A DNA stretch of 64,000 nucleotides from Tistrella mobilis (GCF_039634785.1 NZ_JBBIAB010000004.1:124001-188000), one strand, 5' to 3'. Shown: positions 16,857 to 26,447, numbered from the stretch's first letter. Notes: generated by a model not told the origin, from the letters alone. Program-made: numbers and translations.

Positions 16857-18941
16857 TCAGAAGCGATAGGCGGCGGTCAGCTTGACGGTCCGTCCCGGAT
16901 CGTCCAGTTCCGACAGCGCCTGGCGATAGGTCTTGTCGAAGACATTGTCGACGGCCAGGTCGAAGCGCGCCCCGCGCAACCCGCCATCCGACGGCTGGAA
17001 GCTGATCCAGGCGTCATGGACGGCATAGCCCGGGGTCACGGTCTCGCCATTGGCGATCCGGTCCTGGCGGTCATGGGCGACCATGCGCCAGCCGGTCACC
17101 ACGTCGCCGCCCATGAACTTCAGGCCGCCGCCCACCGACACCTTGTCGCCCGGCAGCCCGCCCAGCGGATCGCCCTCGGTCCGGTCGTCCCCGCGGATGC
17201 GGGCGGCGCCGAAGGTCGCGAACCACAGCGGGGCATCATAGGCGAGTTCGAATTCCACACCTTCCAGCCGGGCGTTCTGGACGTTGTCGCGGGTGGTGGT
17301 TCCCGGAGCCGGCCAGTTAGACATATCCACCTTCATCTCGATGAAGTCTTCCACATCGTTGCGGAAGGCGGCAACCCGGCCGGTCAGCCGGTCGCCCGAG
17401 GTCAGGACATCGGTCTCCGACAGGGTCAGGCCGATTTCCTTGTTCTTTGCCGTCTCCGGCCGCAGATCGGGGTTGGCTTCGAAATTATTGCCGGGGAAGT
17501 GCTGGCCTGTTGCGTAAAGCTCGGTCAGCGAGGGCGCGCGGAAAGCTTCGGCATAGCTGGCATAGGCCTTCAGCCAGGGCGTGACCGCATAGGCGACCGA
17601 GATCGACGGGCTGACGGCATCATCGGACTTGCTCGCCAGGCCATCGGCCTCACGGTCGAAGCGATCGTAGCGCACGCCCGGCGTAAAGGTCAGGCGTTCG
17701 AAGAACACGATCTCGTCCTGGATGAACAGGCCGAAAATGTCCTGCTGCGCATCCGGATATTGCGGCCGGGCACCGCCGTCACGCTTGCCGTCCTGCTCGT
17801 CGCGATAGGCCTCCACGCCATAGGTCACCGCATGGCTGCCGAAGCCTCCTGGCTGCAAGCGGCTGGTATTGGCGATGTCGATGCCGGTGGTCGCAAGATC
17901 GGTCTCGTCGAAGCGGCCGGTATCGGTGCGGCGTTCGTCGAGGCTGGTCTCGGTGCGGTAGACCTTCGCATCCAGATCGAACCAGGGGTTGCCGTTGCCG
18001 TCGAAGCGCCAGCCGAGCGTCATGGTCTTCTGGTCGGTCTTGCGGTCGACGATGATGCTGTTGGTGTTGGTATTGGCCGCCGACGGGATGATGTGGTCGT
18101 CGCGGAACTGCAGATAGGACGCGGTCAGCTCGTGGCCTTCGGCCGGCCGGAAGACCAGCTTGGCCAGGCCGCTGCGAACCTCGTCGGCGGTATAGGGGAT
18201 GGTCTCGCCCGACCCGTTCTCAAGATCATCGGCATCGAAGCCGGTGATGCCGACCAGGGCCTCGGCGTTGGCGCCAAGCCGGGTCGCGCCGATCGCATGG
18301 GCGCCGAAACCGTCGCCATTGCTTTCCCAGCTGACACCGACCTCGCCGCCCCAGGGCTCACCGTCTTCCAGGAACCGGCCGGGGCTGAGGGTGTCGACCT
18401 CCATCACGCCGCCGATGGCGCCGCTGCCATAGAGCGAGGAGGCGGGGCCGCGCCGCATTTCCACCCGTTCCAGCAGCGAGGGGTCGATGAAGATCCGGCC
18501 GCGATGGCCGCTTTCGAAATTCTGCCGCGCACCATCGACGCGCAGCACCACCCGCTCTCCGGTCAGGCCGCGGATCACCGGCTGCATGGCGGTGCGGCGC
18601 GGGCCGCCCGACATCTCCACGCCGGGCATGTCGTCGACCAGATCGCCCAGATCATCGGCCTGGCGGATCTTGATCTCTTCCTGTCCGACGACACCGATCG
18701 AGGCAGGCACCTCGCTCGCGGTCTTCTCGGTGCGGGTGCCGAGCACGGTTACCGGATCGAGTTCGATCGGCGCCCGGCCGGCGGCAAGCTGGATCTCGTC
18801 TGCCGGGGCGGCAGCATCGGCGGCACGGGCATGATGGGGCACGGTACCGGCGGCAAGCGCGGTGCCGGCGGCAAGCACAAGGCCGAGCGCCGACAGACGG
18901 CGGCGGGCAATGCCCTGGTTGGGTGCAACATGGAACGACAC
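16857..18941 (-). CDS. hmuR: TonB-dependent hemin receptor
   Basis: 694 residues from a GTG at 18941 preceded by AGAAGG at good spacing. The signal peptide (RRRLSALGLVLAAGTALAAG) lies about 16 residues in. An ATG at 19094 in frame would add 51 Arg/Pro-rich residues and is less likely. After a TonB box-like LDPVTVLGTRTEK comes the plug domain (GVEMSGGPRRTAMQPVIRGL, ERVVLRVDGARQNF). A 22-strand barrel follows, ending in VKLTAAYRF. The FRAPSLTELYATGQHFPGN segment resembles the FRAP/NPNL region of heme receptors. First gene of the hemin operon, behind a Fur-like box, and powered by TonB/ExbBD. Confidence 0.92.
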   Translation of the reverse strand: MSFHVAPNQGIARRRLSALGLVLAAGTALAAGTVPHHARAADAAAPADEIQLAAGRAPIELDPVTVLGTRTEKTASEVPASIGVVGQEEIKIRQADDLGDLVDDMPGVEMSGGPRRTAMQPVIRGLTGERVVLRVDGARQNFESGHRGRIFIDPSLLERVEMRRGPASSLYGSGAIGGVMEVDTLSPGRFLEDGEPWGGEVGVSWESNGDGFGAHAIGATRLGANAEALVGITGFDADDLENGSGETIPYTADEVRSGLAKLVFRPAEGHELTASYLQFRDDHIIPSAANTNTNSIIVDRKTDQKTMTLGWRFDGNGNPWFDLDAKVYRTETSLDERRTDTGRFDETDLATTGIDIANTSRLQPGGFGSHAVTYGVEAYRDEQDGKRDGGARPQYPDAQQDIFGLFIQDEIVFFERLTFTPGVRYDRFDREADGLASKSDDAVSPSISVAYAVTPWLKAYASYAEAFRAPSLTELYATGQHFPGNNFEANPDLRPETAKNKEIGLTLSETDVLTSGDRLTGRVAAFRNDVEDFIEMKVDMSNWPAPGTTTRDNVQNARLEGVEFELAYDAPLWFATFGAARIRGDDRTEGDPLGGLPGDKVSVGGGLKFMGGDVVTGWRMVAHDRQDRIANGETVTPGYAVHDAWISFQPSDGGLRGARFDLAVDNVFDKTYRQALSELDDPGRTVKLTAAYRF

Positions 18942-19182
18942 GGGGCCAAGCCTTCTCACGGCGGTTCTTATGACCGGACGGGCGCAGTGCCGCTCCCGGG
19001 TGGGGCGCGGCGCCACGCCCGGGAGCGGGCACTGGCTGCCTGGCATGGGGGCCACCCCGGCCGCAGCGCGACCAAACGGCGGAACGGCCCCCATGCTGGG
19101 TGGCTGGCTCTAAGGGGGAGCGATCGCGACGTCATGTCGCAACCGCCTCACACGCCGAAACCTAAACGGAGTCTTACGCAAT

Positions 19183-19197
19183 TGCAACTCATTCTCA
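19183..19197 (-). promoter_or_regulatory. Fur-like iron box upstream of the hemin receptor operon
   Basis: TGCAACTCATTCTCA, flanked by further ATTG repeats, matches the Fur-type 7-1-7 arrangement better than the exbB site. It lies about 240 bases upstream of the preferred hmuR start and also upstream of the divergent Lrp gene. Iron repression of hemin uptake is expected. Confidence 0.6.
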
Positions 19198-19251
19198 TTG
19201 CCAGAGAGCCGATCGCCTGACTCCGGATGGCATTCACCATGTGTGGTAATT

Positions 19252-19319
19252 TTCAGGACACCATCTTCCCATATCTCCTGAAGACGTATATTATCCTGAC
19301 TAACATGGATTTCTCAGGA
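19252..19319. promoter_or_regulatory. Array of alternating half-sites upstream of the Lrp-type gene
   Basis: Four copies of one hexamer occur just before the regulator start, in alternating orientation: TTCAGGA (19252-19258), TCCTGAA (19276-19282), TCCTGA (19294-19299) and TCAGGA (19314-19319). Spacing of 18-24 bases (about two helical turns) fits octameric Lrp/AsnC proteins that wrap DNA. Autoregulation is inferred. Confidence 0.5.
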
Positions 19320-19328
19320 CACCATCCG

Positions 19329-19862
19329 ATGATCGACGACGCCGACCGGAAAATCATCGCCCGGCTTCAGGCCGATGCCCGCACGCCGATGGCCGAGCTG
19401 GGGCAGGCCGCGGGCCTCTCCGCCTCTGCCGCCCACGATCGCGTGCGCCGATTGACCGAACGCGGGGTGATCCGCGGCATGACGCTGCGCGTCGACCCTG
19501 CGGCCATCGGCCGGGGGGTGCTGGGCTTCGTGTTCGTGGCGCTGGGTGGCCCTGCGGTCGAAGCCGGCTTCGTCGAGACGCTCCGTGCCGATCCGGCGGT
19601 GCTGGAATGCCACCACGTCACCGGCGACTGGTCCTATCTGCTGAAAGTGAGGGTCGCGGACATCGCCGGGCTCGAAGCCCTGCTCGGCCGGCTGAAGGCG
19701 ACCGGCGCGCTCGTCCGCAGCCACAGCATGATCGCCCTCTCGTCGCCGAAGGACGACGGCGCCCCCTCGCCCTTTCCCGACACTGCGCCCCTTCCCGACG
19801 CCGCGCCCCTTCCCGACAGCGGCCCCATTGCCGGCCTGCCGCCTTCGGAGGTGACGTCATGA
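19329..19862 (+). CDS. Lrp/AsnC family transcriptional regulator
   Basis: 177 residues from the ATG at 19329, which has AGGA about 9 bases upstream; ATGs at 19227 and 19305 are in frame but less supported. The N-terminal helix-turn-helix reads DDADRKIIARLQADARTPMAELGQAAGLSASAAHDRVRRL. The RAM effector domain follows (VLGFVFVALGG, CHHVTGDWSYLLKVRVADI). The last ~35 residues are a repetitive Pro/Leu/Asp tail not typical of the family. It overlaps the LysE exporter by 4 bases, so it probably senses the exported amino acid and controls the pair. Confidence 0.9.
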   Translation: MIDDADRKIIARLQADARTPMAELGQAAGLSASAAHDRVRRLTERGVIRGMTLRVDPAAIGRGVLGFVFVALGGPAVEAGFVETLRADPAVLECHHVTGDWSYLLKVRVADIAGLEALLGRLKATGALVRSHSMIALSSPKDDGAPSPFPDTAPLPDAAPLPDSGPIAGLPPSEVTS

Positions 19863-20500
19863 CGCCGCTCGATGCCCTTCTCCGCGGCATGGCCCTCGGC
19901 CTTGCGGTCGCAGCCCCGGTGGGGCCGGTCGGCCTGCTCTGCCTCAGACGCGCGGTGACCGGCGGCTTCACCGCCGGGCTCGCCTCGGGCTTCGGGGTCG
20001 CCGCCGCCGATCTCGTCTATGCGGTGATTGCGGCCTTCGGCCTCGGCGCGGCGCTGGGGGTGGCGGCGATCGATCCGCTCTGGCCGCGGCTGGCCGGGGC
20101 CGCGCTGATCCTCTGGATCGGCCTGGGGGCGGTCCGCCGCGGCCGGGTGGTGCTCGCCAGCGGCGATGCCGGCCCTGCGGCCAGCACCGGCCGGGCCGGC
20201 CGCGACGTGCTCGGCGCCTTCCTGCTCACCCTCTCCAACCCGATGACCATCGCGAGTTTCGCGGGCCTCTTCGCCGGGCTCGGCCTGGGTGCCACGCCCG
20301 CGGGCGCCGGGCCCCTGGTGCCGGCCGCCCTGGCGACGGGGGTCTTCCTCGGCTCGCTCGGCTGGTGGGTGATGCTGTCGGCGGCCGGCAGCCGCTTCGG
20401 CCGCAGGCTCGGGGCCCGCAGCCTGGCCCGCATCGATATCGGGGCGGGGCTGGCGCTCATGGCCGGCGGGATCTGGCTGGCGGCCGAAGCCGCCGGCTGA
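19859..20500 (+). CDS. LysE family amino-acid exporter
   Basis: A 213-residue membrane protein with about six helices and the LysE/RhtB opening MALGLAVAAPVGPVGLLCLRR, where the Pro-Gly-Pro-like APVGPVG is the family signature. A central NPMTIASFAGLFAGLG matches the conserved NP motif. It exports an amino acid or analogue. It is translationally coupled (ATGA) to the Lrp regulator, a common regulator-exporter pairing as in ArgP/LysG-LysE and Lrp-type systems. The substrate is unknown. Confidence 0.88.
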   Translation: MTPLDALLRGMALGLAVAAPVGPVGLLCLRRAVTGGFTAGLASGFGVAAADLVYAVIAAFGLGAALGVAAIDPLWPRLAGAALILWIGLGAVRRGRVVLASGDAGPAASTGRAGRDVLGAFLLTLSNPMTIASFAGLFAGLGLGATPAGAGPLVPAALATGVFLGSLGWWVMLSAAGSRFGRRLGARSLARIDIGAGLALMAGGIWLAAEAAG

Positions 20501-20547
20501 CCGGCTCAGGCTGCCCGGCCCAGGCTGATCGGCTCAGGCTGATCGGC

Positions 20548-20685
20548 TCAGGGCAGGCCGCGGACCAGCGCCAGCACCGCCGCGGCCGCCAGCGGCACCA
20601 GAATGGCGGCAAGCGCCAGCCAGGGGCGCCGTTTCGGCCGCCGGCGGGCCCTGGGCCGGCTGTCGTCGCGATGGGCGGTCTTCAT
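20548..20685 (-). CDS. Small single-pass membrane protein (45 residues)
   Basis: A short frame from the ATG at 20685 to a TGA at 20548. The first 20 residues are strongly basic (Arg/Lys), followed by one membrane helix ([20 protein letters not shown]). It starts 8 bases after the stop of the secreted-protein gene, in the same direction, so the two probably form one operon. The charge pattern predicts the N-terminus inside. Function unknown. Confidence 0.55.
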   Translation of the reverse strand: MKTAHRDDSRPRARRRPKRRPWLALAAILVPLAAAAVLALVRGLP

Positions 20686-20693
20686 CCGGGCCC

Positions 20694-21476
20694 TCAGAAC
20701 CCGTCGAGTGCCAGGCGCAGGCGCGAGGTCAGCGCCTCGACCTCGCCGGCCGACAGCGCCGGCTCGGCCGGCGGCACCAGCGACGGCCAGGCCCGGGCCA
20801 GCTGGCGCAGATCGCCCGCCACCGCCTTCCAGCGGTCGGGATCGGCCTGCTGAAAACGCGGCTGGGCCTGGCGCAGGATGCCGATCACCACCTGCATGAA
20901 GCCCAGACTGTCCTGATAGCCGGCAGCATTGGTGATCCGCCCGCCGCTGATCGCCTGGCCGTATTCGGCGGCGATGGTGTCGAGCATCAGGCTCGCGACC
21001 TTAAGCCCGGTATGGATGTCGCGACGCTCTTCGACCGGCACCGAACCGGCGGCCGCCTTCAGCTTCGCCATCACCGCGTCGATCGCCGCCGAAACCTCGG
21101 CCGCAGGCTTTTGGGCTTCGGCCGCCGCGCGCACCGCATCCAGTTCGGCATCGAAGCCGGCGATGCCGCGGGCTGCGATCGACGGTGCGATCAGCGGATA
21201 GATATGCGCCGCCGGGTGGCGGAAATGAACCAGGGCCTCCTCGCGCCGGCCATCGGCGTAAAGCGCGCCGCCGACCCGCAGATGGCCTTCCACATAGCCC
21301 AGCTGGGCCACGAAATCGGGGGTCTGCAGCACCGCGGCCGCCGGCGCCGCCGCCGTGGTTGCCGCTGCCGCCGCCGGGACCGGCGCACCGGACAGGGTGA
21401 CGCCCACAACCAGGGCGGCGCCAAGAACCAGGGCTGCGCGAGGGGCAATCCGGCGCGTGCTGCGGGTGTCGGTCAT
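20694..21476 (-). CDS. Hypothetical exported helical protein
   Basis: 260 residues from the ATG at 21476; a further in-frame ATG at 21578 would add residues before the signal peptide. The signal sequence is [32 protein letters not shown]. The mature part is mostly helical, with [21 protein letters not shown] and [20 protein letters not shown] giving several His residues that could bind metal. I do not recognise the family. It is divergent from a COG0523 metallochaperone gene and leads into a 45-residue membrane protein, so a metal-related role is possible but unproven. Confidence 0.6.
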   Translation of the reverse strand: MTDTRSTRRIAPRAALVLGAALVVGVTLSGAPVPAAAAATTAAAPAAAVLQTPDFVAQLGYVEGHLRVGGALYADGRREEALVHFRHPAAHIYPLIAPSIAARGIAGFDAELDAVRAAAEAQKPAAEVSAAIDAVMAKLKAAAGSVPVEERRDIHTGLKVASLMLDTIAAEYGQAISGGRITNAAGYQDSLGFMQVVIGILRQAQPRFQQADPDRWKAVAGDLRQLARAWPSLVPPAEPALSAGEVEALTSRLRLALDGF

Positions 21477-21713
21477 CCTGATGCTCCCGAAGGTGACGAT
21501 CTTCGGGAAACATACGCTGCACGGCGGGGTTTCGTCGATGTCGGGTTTCGTCGCAGCCGCAAGCGTCCCGGCCGGCACGGATCAGAAGCCGGTTGTATAC
21601 GGCCCCCGCACGGGTGCTATGCTTTTGCCCCCGACGCGCACCCGGCTCTTGGCGCGCCGCTCCGGACCTGCCATATCCGACGCCTGAACCATTCCCTCCC
21701 GTCCGAGGACCTC

Positions 21714-22784
21714 ATGGAAAAGATTCCCGTCACCGTGCTCACCGGTTACCTGGGTGCCGGCAAGACCACGCTGCTCAACCGCATCCTGACCGAACAGCAC
21801 GGCCGCAAATATGCCGTCATCGTCAACGAGTTCGGCGAGATCGGCATCGACGGCGACCTCGTCGTGGACGCGGACGAGGAAGTCTTCACCATGAACAATG
21901 GCTGCCTGTGCTGCACGGTGCGCGGCGATCTGATCCGGATCGTCGGTGCCCTGCTCAAGCGCTCGGGCAATCTCGACGGCATCCTGATCGAGACCACCGG
22001 CCTTGCCGAACCCGCACCGGTCGCCCAGACCTTCTTCCTGGACCGCGACATCGCCAGCCGCACCCAGCTGGACGGCGTGGTGACGGTGGTCGACGCGCTG
22101 AACCTTGAAAAGCGCCTGGTCGACGCGCCGGAAGCGGCCCAGCAGGTCGCCTTCGCCGACATCATCGTGCTGAACAAGACCGATCTGGTCGATGCCGACA
22201 CGCTGGCGCGGGTGGAAGCCACCATCCGCCGGCTGAACCCGCTGGCGCAGATCCACCGCACCGAGCGCAGCAATGTCGCCCTGGATGCCATCCTCGGCCG
22301 CGGTGCCTTCGACCTGAAGCGCGCGCTGGCGCTGGAGCCGGACTTCCTGACCGAGGGCGACGGCCACCATCATCACCACGATCATGATCATGGCCACGAC
22401 CACGGGCATGACCACCATGATCATGACCACGATCACGACCATGATCACGCCCCGGCCACGCCCGGCGTGCTGGCCCACGACCACGACCTGTCGATCTCCA
22501 GCCTGTCGCTGACCACCGACCAGCCGCTCGACAAGACGCTGTTCGAAAGCTGGCTCAGCATGCTGCTGATGACCAGGGGCCAGGACATCCTGCGCTTCAA
22601 GGGCATCCTGAACTTCGCCGGCCAGAACCGGCGCTTCGTGCTGCAGGGCGTGCACATGATCTCGGAAGGCACGCTCGACCGCCCCTGGGCGGAGGGCGAG
22701 ACCCGGCGCAGCCGTCTGGTGATGATCGGCCGCGACCTGGATGCCGCCGAGCTGAAGCGGGGGTTCGATGGCAACGTTGCTTGA
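21714..22784 (+). CDS. COG0523/CobW-family GTP-binding metallochaperone with His-rich linker
   Basis: 356 residues from the ATG at 21714. The G1 loop is [11 protein letters not shown] (about residues 11-21), the CxCC metal site is GCLCC (about 63-67), and NKTD is the guanine-recognition motif. A dense His/Asp run (about residues 217-247) precedes the C-terminal CobW_C domain. CXCC plus a His-rich linker is typical of the zinc-handling members (ZigA/YeiR/ZNG1 relatives), which deliver metal to client enzymes using GTP. It overlaps the WD40 gene by 17 bases. I found no Zur-like palindrome directly upstream. Confidence 0.9.
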   Translation: MEKIPVTVLTGYLGAGKTTLLNRILTEQHGRKYAVIVNEFGEIGIDGDLVVDADEEVFTMNNGCLCCTVRGDLIRIVGALLKRSGNLDGILIETTGLAEPAPVAQTFFLDRDIASRTQLDGVVTVVDALNLEKRLVDAPEAAQQVAFADIIVLNKTDLVDADTLARVEATIRRLNPLAQIHRTERSNVALDAILGRGAFDLKRALALEPDFLTEGDGHHHHHDHDHGHDHGHDHHDHDHDHDHDHAPATPGVLAHDHDLSISSLSLTTDQPLDKTLFESWLSMLLMTRGQDILRFKGILNFAGQNRRFVLQGVHMISEGTLDRPWAEGETRRSRLVMIGRDLDAAELKRGFDGNVA

Positions 22785-23838
22785 TACCCCGGCACCCGAC
22801 AGCTATTTCAGCCGCCTGGCCTCGCGCCGGCGCAGCGAGGATCTCGACGCCCCGGCCGTGGGTCTCGCCTTCGATCGCAAAGGTGAGGCCCTGGCCGTGG
22901 CGCTGGGCGACGGCAGCGTGCGGATCTTCCGGCGCAATGACGGCTTCACCCTGGGCTCGGCGGTTCAGGCCCACAAGGGCCAGGTGCTGTCCTTCGCCCG
23001 CGACATCGGCGCCGGCGCCTTCCTGACCGGCGGTGATGACGGCAAGGTCACCTCGGTCTCGGCCGAGGGCAGCGTCACCGTGCTGGCAGAGCTGGGGCGG
23101 CGCTGGGTGGAAGCCGTGGCGACGTCGCCTCAGGGCGGCCTTCGCGCGGCGGCGGCGGGCAAGCGCGTGGTGCTGATCGATCGCCAGGGCCGGATCACCG
23201 GCGATGGCGACGATCATCCGCGCACCGTCACGGGGCTCGATTTCCATCCCAAGGGCAAGCGGCTGGCCGTCGTCCATGGCGACGGGGTGACGCTCTGGTG
23301 GACGGCCTCGTTCGGCAAGTCGCCCAAACGGCTGCCGGTCGAGGGTCAGCTGATCGGCGGGCGGATCTCGCCCGATGGCGACTGGCTGGTCGCCGCCACC
23401 GGCGATTCCACCCTGAATGCCTGGCGCCTGGCCGATGGCCACAAGCTGCGTATGGCCGGCTATGACACCAAGGTGCGCAGCCTCGCCTTCACGCCCAATG
23501 GCCGGATGCTGGCGACCAGCGGCTCGTCGAACGTGATCGTCTGGTCCTTTGCCGGCCGCACCGGCCCCGAAGGCAAGGCCCCGACCGAAATCCCCCAGCC
23601 CTATGGCACGGGGGTGACGGCGGTGCTCTGGCATCCGAAATCGCCGACCCTGATGATCGGCTATGATCACGGGCTGGTGGTGGCGGTGCCGGGGGCCGGC
23701 ACCGGCGCCCCGATCACCGAACCCTCGGGCAGCCCGGTCGTCGATATCGCGATCAGCGACGATGGCGACTGGCTGGCCGCGGTTACCGAAAACGGCCGGC
23801 TGACCGTGCTCGACATGCGCGCCCGCCAGACCGCCTGA
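22768..23838 (+). CDS. WD40 repeat protein partnered with COG0523 GTPase
   Basis: A 356-residue beta-propeller protein with about seven blades. Recurring segments such as [51 protein letters not shown] and [26 protein letters not shown] are WD40-type. There is no signal peptide. It overlaps the COG0523 gene, and in my recollection this pairing is common in alphaproteobacteria, which suggests a scaffold for metal delivery. The specific role is unknown. Confidence 0.85.
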   Translation: MATLLDTPAPDSYFSRLASRRRSEDLDAPAVGLAFDRKGEALAVALGDGSVRIFRRNDGFTLGSAVQAHKGQVLSFARDIGAGAFLTGGDDGKVTSVSAEGSVTVLAELGRRWVEAVATSPQGGLRAAAAGKRVVLIDRQGRITGDGDDHPRTVTGLDFHPKGKRLAVVHGDGVTLWWTASFGKSPKRLPVEGQLIGGRISPDGDWLVAATGDSTLNAWRLADGHKLRMAGYDTKVRSLAFTPNGRMLATSGSSNVIVWSFAGRTGPEGKAPTEIPQPYGTGVTAVLWHPKSPTLMIGYDHGLVVAVPGAGTGAPITEPSGSPVVDIAISDDGDWLAAVTENGRLTVLDMRARQTA

Positions 23839-23862
23839 CGGCCTGCCACCGGATCACCCAGA

Positions 23863-23898
23863 ACGAAGGGCCGGACGATCGCTCGTCCGGCCCTTCGT
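23863..23898. terminator. Bidirectional terminator between WD40 and autotransporter genes
   Basis: A perfect 16-bp stem (ACGAAGGGCCGGACGA and its complement) with a TCGC loop lies between two convergent genes. Confidence 0.8.
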
Positions 23899-23925
23899 CT
23901 TGTCGTCGTCGCTGAACGTCTGCGA

Positions 23926-26331
23926 TCACCAGGTGATGCGCACGCCCACCGTACCGGCCTGGTCGGCGACACCGTCGCCGAAGCGGCCACGCCACGAGGC
24001 ATAGGCGCTGGTCGACCCGTCGACCGCCAGCACCGCCTCGACGACGGGATCGAAGGTCAGCTCGTTCTCGCGCGCCAGATCCAGGTTGTAGGCGCCCGCC
24101 GCCGTGCCGCCCAGCACGCCGGTCATGCTGTCGTCGCCGGTGGGGCTGCGATAGCCCATGCCCAGCGTCACCGCCGGCATCAGCACCGGGCCGCCCAGGT
24201 CGAAGCCGCGGCCGACCGTGACGCCGAGGCCGGTGCCGACCTCGCCCAGCCACAGCTCGTCGACCCGCGCATTCAGGCTGCCGGCGCCGGTTTCGGTATA
24301 GCCCTTCTGCTGCAGGCCGGTATAACCGACCCAGGCCTCGGGGCCGACCGACCAGCCGGAGACGTCATAGGTGGCGCCCAGCGCGATCCGGCTCTGCACG
24401 GTCAGACCCTCGGTCTCACCCTTCGCGGTGCGCAGCAGGCCCGGCAGGGCGATCACGCGGTCGGTCTCGCTCCAGCCATAGCCGACCGAGAGCGACCCAT
24501 CCAGGTGGTAGCGATCCTTGGTATAGCCGCCATAGACGCCGAGGGTGGCCAGATCCGCCGTGCCCTCGCCCAGGCCGCCATCGGTCTTCGTGCTGCTGCG
24601 GCCATAGGCGGTGAAGCCGCCGACCCGCCAGCCCTCGCCGACGATGGTGTCGATACCGGCGATCACACCGCCGCCGCTCGCCCGATAGCCATAGCGCTCT
24701 GCCGTCGCGTCCCGATCCAGCCACTGGCCGAAACCGCGCACCCAGCCGCCGGTCTCACCACCCTCCATGCCCGGCAGGCGGGCAAGCGAGGCCAGGCTGG
24801 AACTGCCCGAGGTGACATCGGCCATCACGGTGGCGGCGGCCGCGAACTGGCGCGGCGCATCCATGGCCGCGGTCACGCCCGCACCGCCCTGGCGCACGGC
24901 GCCCAGGCGTGCCGACACCGTCCGGCCGATCTCGCCCAGCAGGGCCAGCGTCGCCTCGGCGGTGGCGGTGTTGCGGTCGGGGCTGAGCTGCGACAGCGCG
25001 CCGTCCATGCCCGAGCGGCCGACCACGTCGAGCGCGCGATAGACCGTCAGCGGATCGGTGGCGAAATCCTCGCCCACCAGGTTCCGGAAGGTCGTGCCCA
25101 TCACCCGGCCGCGGTCAGATGTCGCCGCCAGCGTCATGGCATCGGCCCGGCTCGCGATCAGCAGGAAGGCGGCCTTGTCGACCTGGATCAGGCGGAAAAC
25201 CAGCTTCTCGGGCAGAGGCTGGCCCTGCTCGTCCACCCGCTCGGTCAGGGTCGCGTCGTCATAGGTGACCTCTTTGCCGGTCAGCGCCAGGGCCTGATAG
25301 ATCTCGTTGACCGAGGCACCGGGAGAGGCCGAGGCCAGAAGCGCGATGGCGCCCGCCACATGCGGCGTCGCCATCGAGGTGCCGTCCATTTCGTCATATT
25401 CGCCGTTGAACACCGACGAGACGATGCCCACGCCCGGCGCCATCAGCTCCACCAGTTCCGACTGGTTCGAGAACACGGCGATGATCTCGTCGCTGTCCAC
25501 CGCGCCCACCGGAATGGCCCCGGTCAGGCAGGCGGGCGTCGAAACGGTGGTGGTGTGGTACTCGTTGCCCGAGGCCACGACATTGGCGATGCCCGAAGCC
25601 TGGGCCGTCTGGAAGGCTTCGGAAAGCGCCGCACCGCCGGGGGTCTGTTCGTCGCAGACGCCGGAATACTCACCGGCCCCCAGGCTCATATTCACCGCAA
25701 CGACCCGGTACTGCCGGGCCAGCTCCATGACATGCGAATAGGCGCGGGTCAGACCGTCATTCAGGGCGCTGGCGCAATCAGGGTCGCCCTCGCCGCAGCC
25801 GTCTTCCTCGTCCCCGCCATCCGGGCTCTTGATCAGGATCGCCGCGATCTTCGCATCGGGGGCCACGCCATAGGCCTCGCCATTATTGCCGGCGATCGTG
25901 CCGGCGACATGGGTGCCGTGATTGGCGTCCGGATCGTCATAATCGGGGGTCGCCGTCCCCTCGCCGGTCGCAAAATCGGCACCGCCGCCGCAATCACCGG
26001 TCTGGCCACCGGCTGAAATGCCGACGCAGGCCTCGTCGACCACCTTGCCCTCAAGGAAGGGATGGCTGGTCTCGACGCCGCTGTCGATCACCACCACCAC
26101 GGTACCCTGACCGGTGATGCCGCGCTCCCAAAGCGCGCGGGCGCCGATCATGTCCACCGAATTCATGATGCCGCCCGGCTGGTCGGCGCGGGCGGGCCCT
26201 GCGGGCACCAGGGCGGCCAGCCCGCCCGCCAGGGCGGTGCCGGCCACCAGGGCCGCGGTCAGACGGGAAGCAGGCAGACGGGAAGCAGGGCGGCGGCTCC
26301 GGCGGCCGCGGATCGATCCGACATTGATCAT
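23926..26331 (-). CDS. Subtilisin-type (S8) serine protease autotransporter
   Basis: 801 residues from the ATG at 26331. A long basic signal peptide (about residues 1-49) is followed by an S8 protease domain with the full catalytic triad: Asp83 in VVVIDSGVE, His138 in NHGTHVAG and Ser319 in DGTSMATPHVAG. Between about residues 390 and 520 is a linker, then a C-terminal autotransporter beta-barrel (from about GWVRGFGQWL to the last residues GVRITW). The barrel inserts in the outer membrane and passes the protease to the surface (type Va secretion). Two acidic Cys-containing loops in the protease domain (DEACVG, GDCGGG) may form disulfides. Probable roles are nutrition or surface processing. 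Confidence 0.93.
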   Translation of the reverse strand: MINVGSIRGRRSRRPASRLPASRLTAALVAGTALAGGLAALVPAGPARADQPGGIMNSVDMIGARALWERGITGQGTVVVVIDSGVETSHPFLEGKVVDEACVGISAGGQTGDCGGGADFATGEGTATPDYDDPDANHGTHVAGTIAGNNGEAYGVAPDAKIAAILIKSPDGGDEEDGCGEGDPDCASALNDGLTRAYSHVMELARQYRVVAVNMSLGAGEYSGVCDEQTPGGAALSEAFQTAQASGIANVVASGNEYHTTTVSTPACLTGAIPVGAVDSDEIIAVFSNQSELVELMAPGVGIVSSVFNGEYDEMDGTSMATPHVAGAIALLASASPGASVNEIYQALALTGKEVTYDDATLTERVDEQGQPLPEKLVFRLIQVDKAAFLLIASRADAMTLAATSDRGRVMGTTFRNLVGEDFATDPLTVYRALDVVGRSGMDGALSQLSPDRNTATAEATLALLGEIGRTVSARLGAVRQGGAGVTAAMDAPRQFAAAATVMADVTSGSSSLASLARLPGMEGGETGGWVRGFGQWLDRDATAERYGYRASGGGVIAGIDTIVGEGWRVGGFTAYGRSSTKTDGGLGEGTADLATLGVYGGYTKDRYHLDGSLSVGYGWSETDRVIALPGLLRTAKGETEGLTVQSRIALGATYDVSGWSVGPEAWVGYTGLQQKGYTETGAGSLNARVDELWLGEVGTGLGVTVGRGFDLGGPVLMPAVTLGMGYRSPTGDDSMTGVLGGTAAGAYNLDLARENELTFDPVVEAVLAVDGSTSAYASWRGRFGDGVADQAGTVGVRITW

Positions 26332-26425
26332 GGTCAGAGCGTACTCACACTCGCGAGGCACGGGCGGCGCCGCCACCCGGCCCCCGCATTTCGGGGGGTG
26401 TCACGCTCTCGTCATAGCCGATCCA

Positions 26426-26447
26426 TGTAAACGGCGTGTAAACGGCG
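26426..26447 (-). repeat. 11-base tandem direct repeat upstream of the autotransporter
   Basis: TGTAAACGGCG occurs twice in direct succession (26426-26436, 26437-26447), about 95 bases upstream of the protease start. A palindromic AACCGCGGTT follows. The two features could be binding sites for a regulator. Confidence 0.4.

Noticed and set aside
17016..19220. Plus-strand frame of 734 codons opposite the hemin receptor
   Set aside because: Shadow of hmuR. No domain, and the Fur-like site and ribosome site support the minus-strand gene.
22370..22450. His-codon repeat in the COG0523 gene considered as a DNA repeat element
   Set aside because: It encodes the family's metal-binding linker, so it is explained by protein function.
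24505..26016. Plus-strand frame of 503 codons opposite the autotransporter
   Set aside because: The catalytic triad and barrel are on the other strand; this frame is His/Arg/Gly-rich without motifs.
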